Shown here piece after piece: positions 61,763-64,000 of a DNA stretch of 64,000 nucleotides. Both the position numbers and the translations under genes were made by a program. Under the pieces are notes generated by a model. That model was not told where the DNA came from, ran no database searches, and saw nothing but the letters and a program-made list of their open reading frames with translations. Position 1 is the stretch's first letter, and every line of letters starts with the position of its first letter. Source of the DNA: Blastomyces gilchristii SLH14081. Taxonomy: Eukaryota > Ascomycota > Eurotiomycetes > Onygenales > Ajellomycetaceae. The stretch is from NCBI RefSeq assembly GCF_000003855.2, contig NW_003101680.1, forward strand, positions 2,107,095-2,171,094, read 5' to 3'.

Positions 61763-63533
61763 ATGGAACCCCAAGAGGAGGTGCTGGAGGACTCTGTGGC
61801 CCCGAAATACCGGCGCGCAAAGCCTCTCCCCTTCGAATTGAGCCGACACTGCAACATTTACTTCGAAGAAAAACTGTGTAAGCTTCCCATGTCCCTCCTT
61901 TGCAAGAGATCCCAATAATAGCAAGTAACTGATATAATATCCGTGTCTTGTAGACCATCAAGCTCTCCATCTTCTCCTAAGCCTTCTCTCATCAGGTACT
62001 ATCGCGTCAGGCCCTGCGTTCGTACCAACCACCCAGCAGCTTGCGGTTGCGGCAACTCTAGTCGTTCATCCCTCCACCACAACTCTCGCAAAGTCGCGGG
62101 AAGCTGCGCACGCGTCTACTACTGCTTTGCAACTTTTGCGCCTTACCAATAAGCTAGTGGGACCTTTGGCTGCACAATTCGGGAGTGCATTTGCTTTTAC
62201 GCGTTACGCTTCCTCGCGCCATAGGGGGTCGCGTCGCAAAAACGATGGGAGCGAGGGAGCCGGCGCTCCAGGTATGGATTCGTACCCGGGCCTTATTAAC
62301 ATGGATATTGCTCGTCGTGGGTCTATCTGGTTTCAATCTGAAGATTTCTGGTCTGCTGTTGGATGGGCCTTTAATTGTGCCGTTCTTTATCCCAAGCGCT
62401 GGTCTAGATGGAGGGTCTGGCTGGAGTTTATGTGTGACGTGTTGGAAGACGACTGGGCAGAGAGAGAAAAGTTGATCGATAGCTCGAAAAATGGGGTAGG
62501 AGCACTATCTTCTGATGATACTCTCCGCCAGAGCTTAATTTTTAAGTATATCTCGGGTACGTCGGGAGTGTCCAGCCAGCATCGAAGAATCGTTCGAGCT
62601 ATTTTCGCGGACGGGAATCAGGCGTCGCTGAACGAATTTAAGATGATATTCCGCAACGAACTAAAGGAACCAGAAAAGGACAAGGATCATCTGAAGCGGC
62701 GTGAAGCGGATGTGAACGTTGACGAAGGTATATTTGGGGACTACCTTGCAAGAGACGAAGATGACGTTGACGAAGAAAATGACGCCGTTTACACGGGGGA
62801 TACCAGGCCATCGCGTCCGAAACGATCGAGAACTACAGCACCAACTCCATTTTCGAGGTCGGCCGAGAATCTCGATATGCATCCGTCGTACAAGTCATCA
62901 AGTAGCACACATTCGGGCCAGGAAACACTGCTGGGTGACGTATCGGCTATTGGTCTTCGGCAGCGCCTTATGCAGATTTTGTCCCGAGTTTCAGATGCTC
63001 TCCCGGAGGATTATATGACAGTCGAAGACTTGTATCAGCTCTTTGGGGAGTTTGTCCGTCCACTGTCCCTCCCCACATTTCAGCTCCTGGTATCATGTCC
63101 GATGTTGTCTAATTTTGCCGATAACGCGCGAACTACTTTGTGCAAGACGATTCTTTCACTTTTACTTCACCAACACCCTAATTCAGAACAGACGTACATC
63201 AACCAATCTACACTAGAGAAATATTACCTGCAATTTGCCGCTAACACGAACGATGCCATTGAAAATGCGAAAGTATCGATACTTCTCGAGACCTTACTAC
63301 TGCTATTAGCCTCTAATGACATGTTACAAGTCCAGCCATCCTTGAGAGCCGCAATCCAAAAGGGAATTATTGCAAGAGCTGATAAAGCGCAGAGTGATGC
63401 CAAAAAGAGCCAAGATAAAAGGAAATTAGACGAAATTGGTTGGGCTTGGCTGATTGAAAGCGGCGAACGAATCACCTACCTGGTGGACAAGTTATTATCG
63501 TCAGAGATGGAAGGGCAGACCGATACTGAATAA
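61763..63533 (+). CDS. 564-aa protein of unknown function
   Basis: Exons 61,763-61,877 and 61,954-63,533 (GTAAGC...GTAG) join in frame. The N-terminus reads 'LPFELSRHCNIYFEEKLYHQ' across the junction, followed by a hydrophobic, helix-rich part with an Ala/Thr-rich patch. A Trp-rich segment ('WFQSEDFWSAVGWAFNCAVL', 'WSRWRVWLEF', about residues 205-245) looks like a conserved core. An acidic low-complexity region ('DEDDVDEENDAVYTGDTRPS') precedes Arg/Lys-Pro sequence that could be a nuclear localisation signal ('RPKRSRTTAP'). The C-terminal 200 residues look helical. Complete, with a TAA at 63,531. I do not recognise the family. Confidence 0.8.
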
Positions 63534-63713
63534 ACTGCGTCATTTTCAATTCTATCTATGGCCATAACCTTCAGGCTTGGGTCAAATATTTAAACTACAT
63601 ATCTTAAGTAGGCAAACTATACCTCCGCCTCCTAACTCCATGAACAAAGGTACATTTTTCTCCTGGGTCGTTCATCGCGGCGATGGAAACTTTTTATCCA
63701 AATATATGCGTTC

Positions 63714-64000
63714 CTAGGGTGAGATATCCAGAAAGCAAGGAAGAGCTGATATCCCTTTTTCCAAACTAGAAATAAGATTCGATTGAGCTTCTTCCAACTG
63801 AGCAAGGAAAATTCCCCACATTTCTTCCCTCGGCGCCGATGGCTTCTCAGGCTTGACAGTTTCTATTTTCCGGCTGCGATGCGAGGCTCTGGCTTCCATG
63901 AGATCCACCAGAGTCGTCCATTCCTCGTATGTCAATCGGGAACGTACTGCTTGGCTCGCCGGACTATTTAGTTTAATTCCGCGAGTGTCTGGAGCATGCG
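63714..64000 (-). CDS. 3' end of an unidentified gene leaving the window
   Basis: The minus-strand frame ending in TAG/TGA near 63,714 is open to the right edge, so at least 95 C-terminal residues are present ('SRLTYEEWTTLVDLMEARAS' ... 'LPCFLDISP'). Only 180 bp separate it from the stop of the convergent 564-aa gene. Too little is visible to assign a function. It could also end at an exon boundary inside the window. Confidence 0.5.
   Translation of the reverse strand, partial: HAPDTRGIKLNSPASQAVRSRLTYEEWTTLVDLMEARASHRSRKIETVKPEKPSAPREEMWGIFLAQLEEAQSNLISSLEKGISALPCFLDISP

Noticed and set aside
1..64000. CRISPR array, operon or prokaryotic defence system
   Set aside because: Spliced genes, LTR retrotransposons and a SINE show a eukaryotic genome. 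No regularly spaced identical repeats were seen.

Overview
The window is fungal nuclear DNA. Short introns with GTANGT-type donors, Ty3/Gypsy chromoviruses, a tRNA-derived SINE and RIP-like transition decay all fit a filamentous ascomycete. The contrast between a very AT-rich block of wrecked Gypsy elements and ordinary gene-bearing DNA best fits Onygenales (Ajellomycetaceae, Blastomyces-like). That placement is an inference and was not checked by a search.

Region A (1-35,017) is a cytochrome P450 pseudogene split by a 33.3-kb nest of mobile elements. The P450 5' half is at about 158-697 and the 3' half at 34,017-35,017. The nest can be read like a stratigraphy. A two-gene Tc1/mariner element with 182-bp terminal inverted repeats (TIRs; 698-34,016, TA target) sits in the P450. 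A chromodomain Ty3/Gypsy ('Gypsy-1') sits in the mariner (2,950-33,032, flanked by GTAAA/GTAGA) and has become a four-LTR tandem array. A 5.8-kb hAT element (9,223-14,996, 8-bp duplication AGCTTACT) sits in the second LTR. A tRNA-derived SINE (17,433-17,815) and a second Gypsy with 180-bp LTRs ('Gypsy-2', 18,351-26,653) sit in the second Gypsy-1 copy. Nearly everything is RIP-decayed: differences between copies look like transitions only, Trp/Arg/Gln codons have become stops, and the RT catalytic Asp pair has become Asn-Asn in all three RT genes. The SINE is the clean exception. Both Gypsy families carry an antisense ORF with a Cys-rich motif between pol and the 3' LTR, and the mariner carries a second converging ORF that starts just inside its right TIR.

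Region B (35,018-42,819) is normal genic DNA. It holds an Ntn-hydrolase asparaginase/threonine aspartase (-), a four-exon TIM17 (-) and, divergent from TIM17, a four-exon DEAD-box helicase HAS1 (+). The shared TIM17/HAS1 intergenic region holds two CACGTG palindromes.

Region C (42,820-49,098) is gene-poor. It holds a frameshifted MpaB/DUF2236-type oxygenase pseudogene (-) and about 4.8 kb with no supportable gene, ending in the upstream region of the next gene.

Region D (49,099-64,000) holds a 1,662-aa Ser/Arg-rich disordered protein (+), ORM/ORMDL (-), an AIR1/AIR2-like zinc-knuckle protein of TRAMP (+), a five-exon HAD hydrolase (-), a 564-aa unrecognised conserved-looking protein (+), and the 3' end of a gene leaving the right edge (-). 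The intact genes do housekeeping jobs: mitochondrial import, ribosome biogenesis, nuclear RNA surveillance and sphingolipid control. They do not form a cluster.
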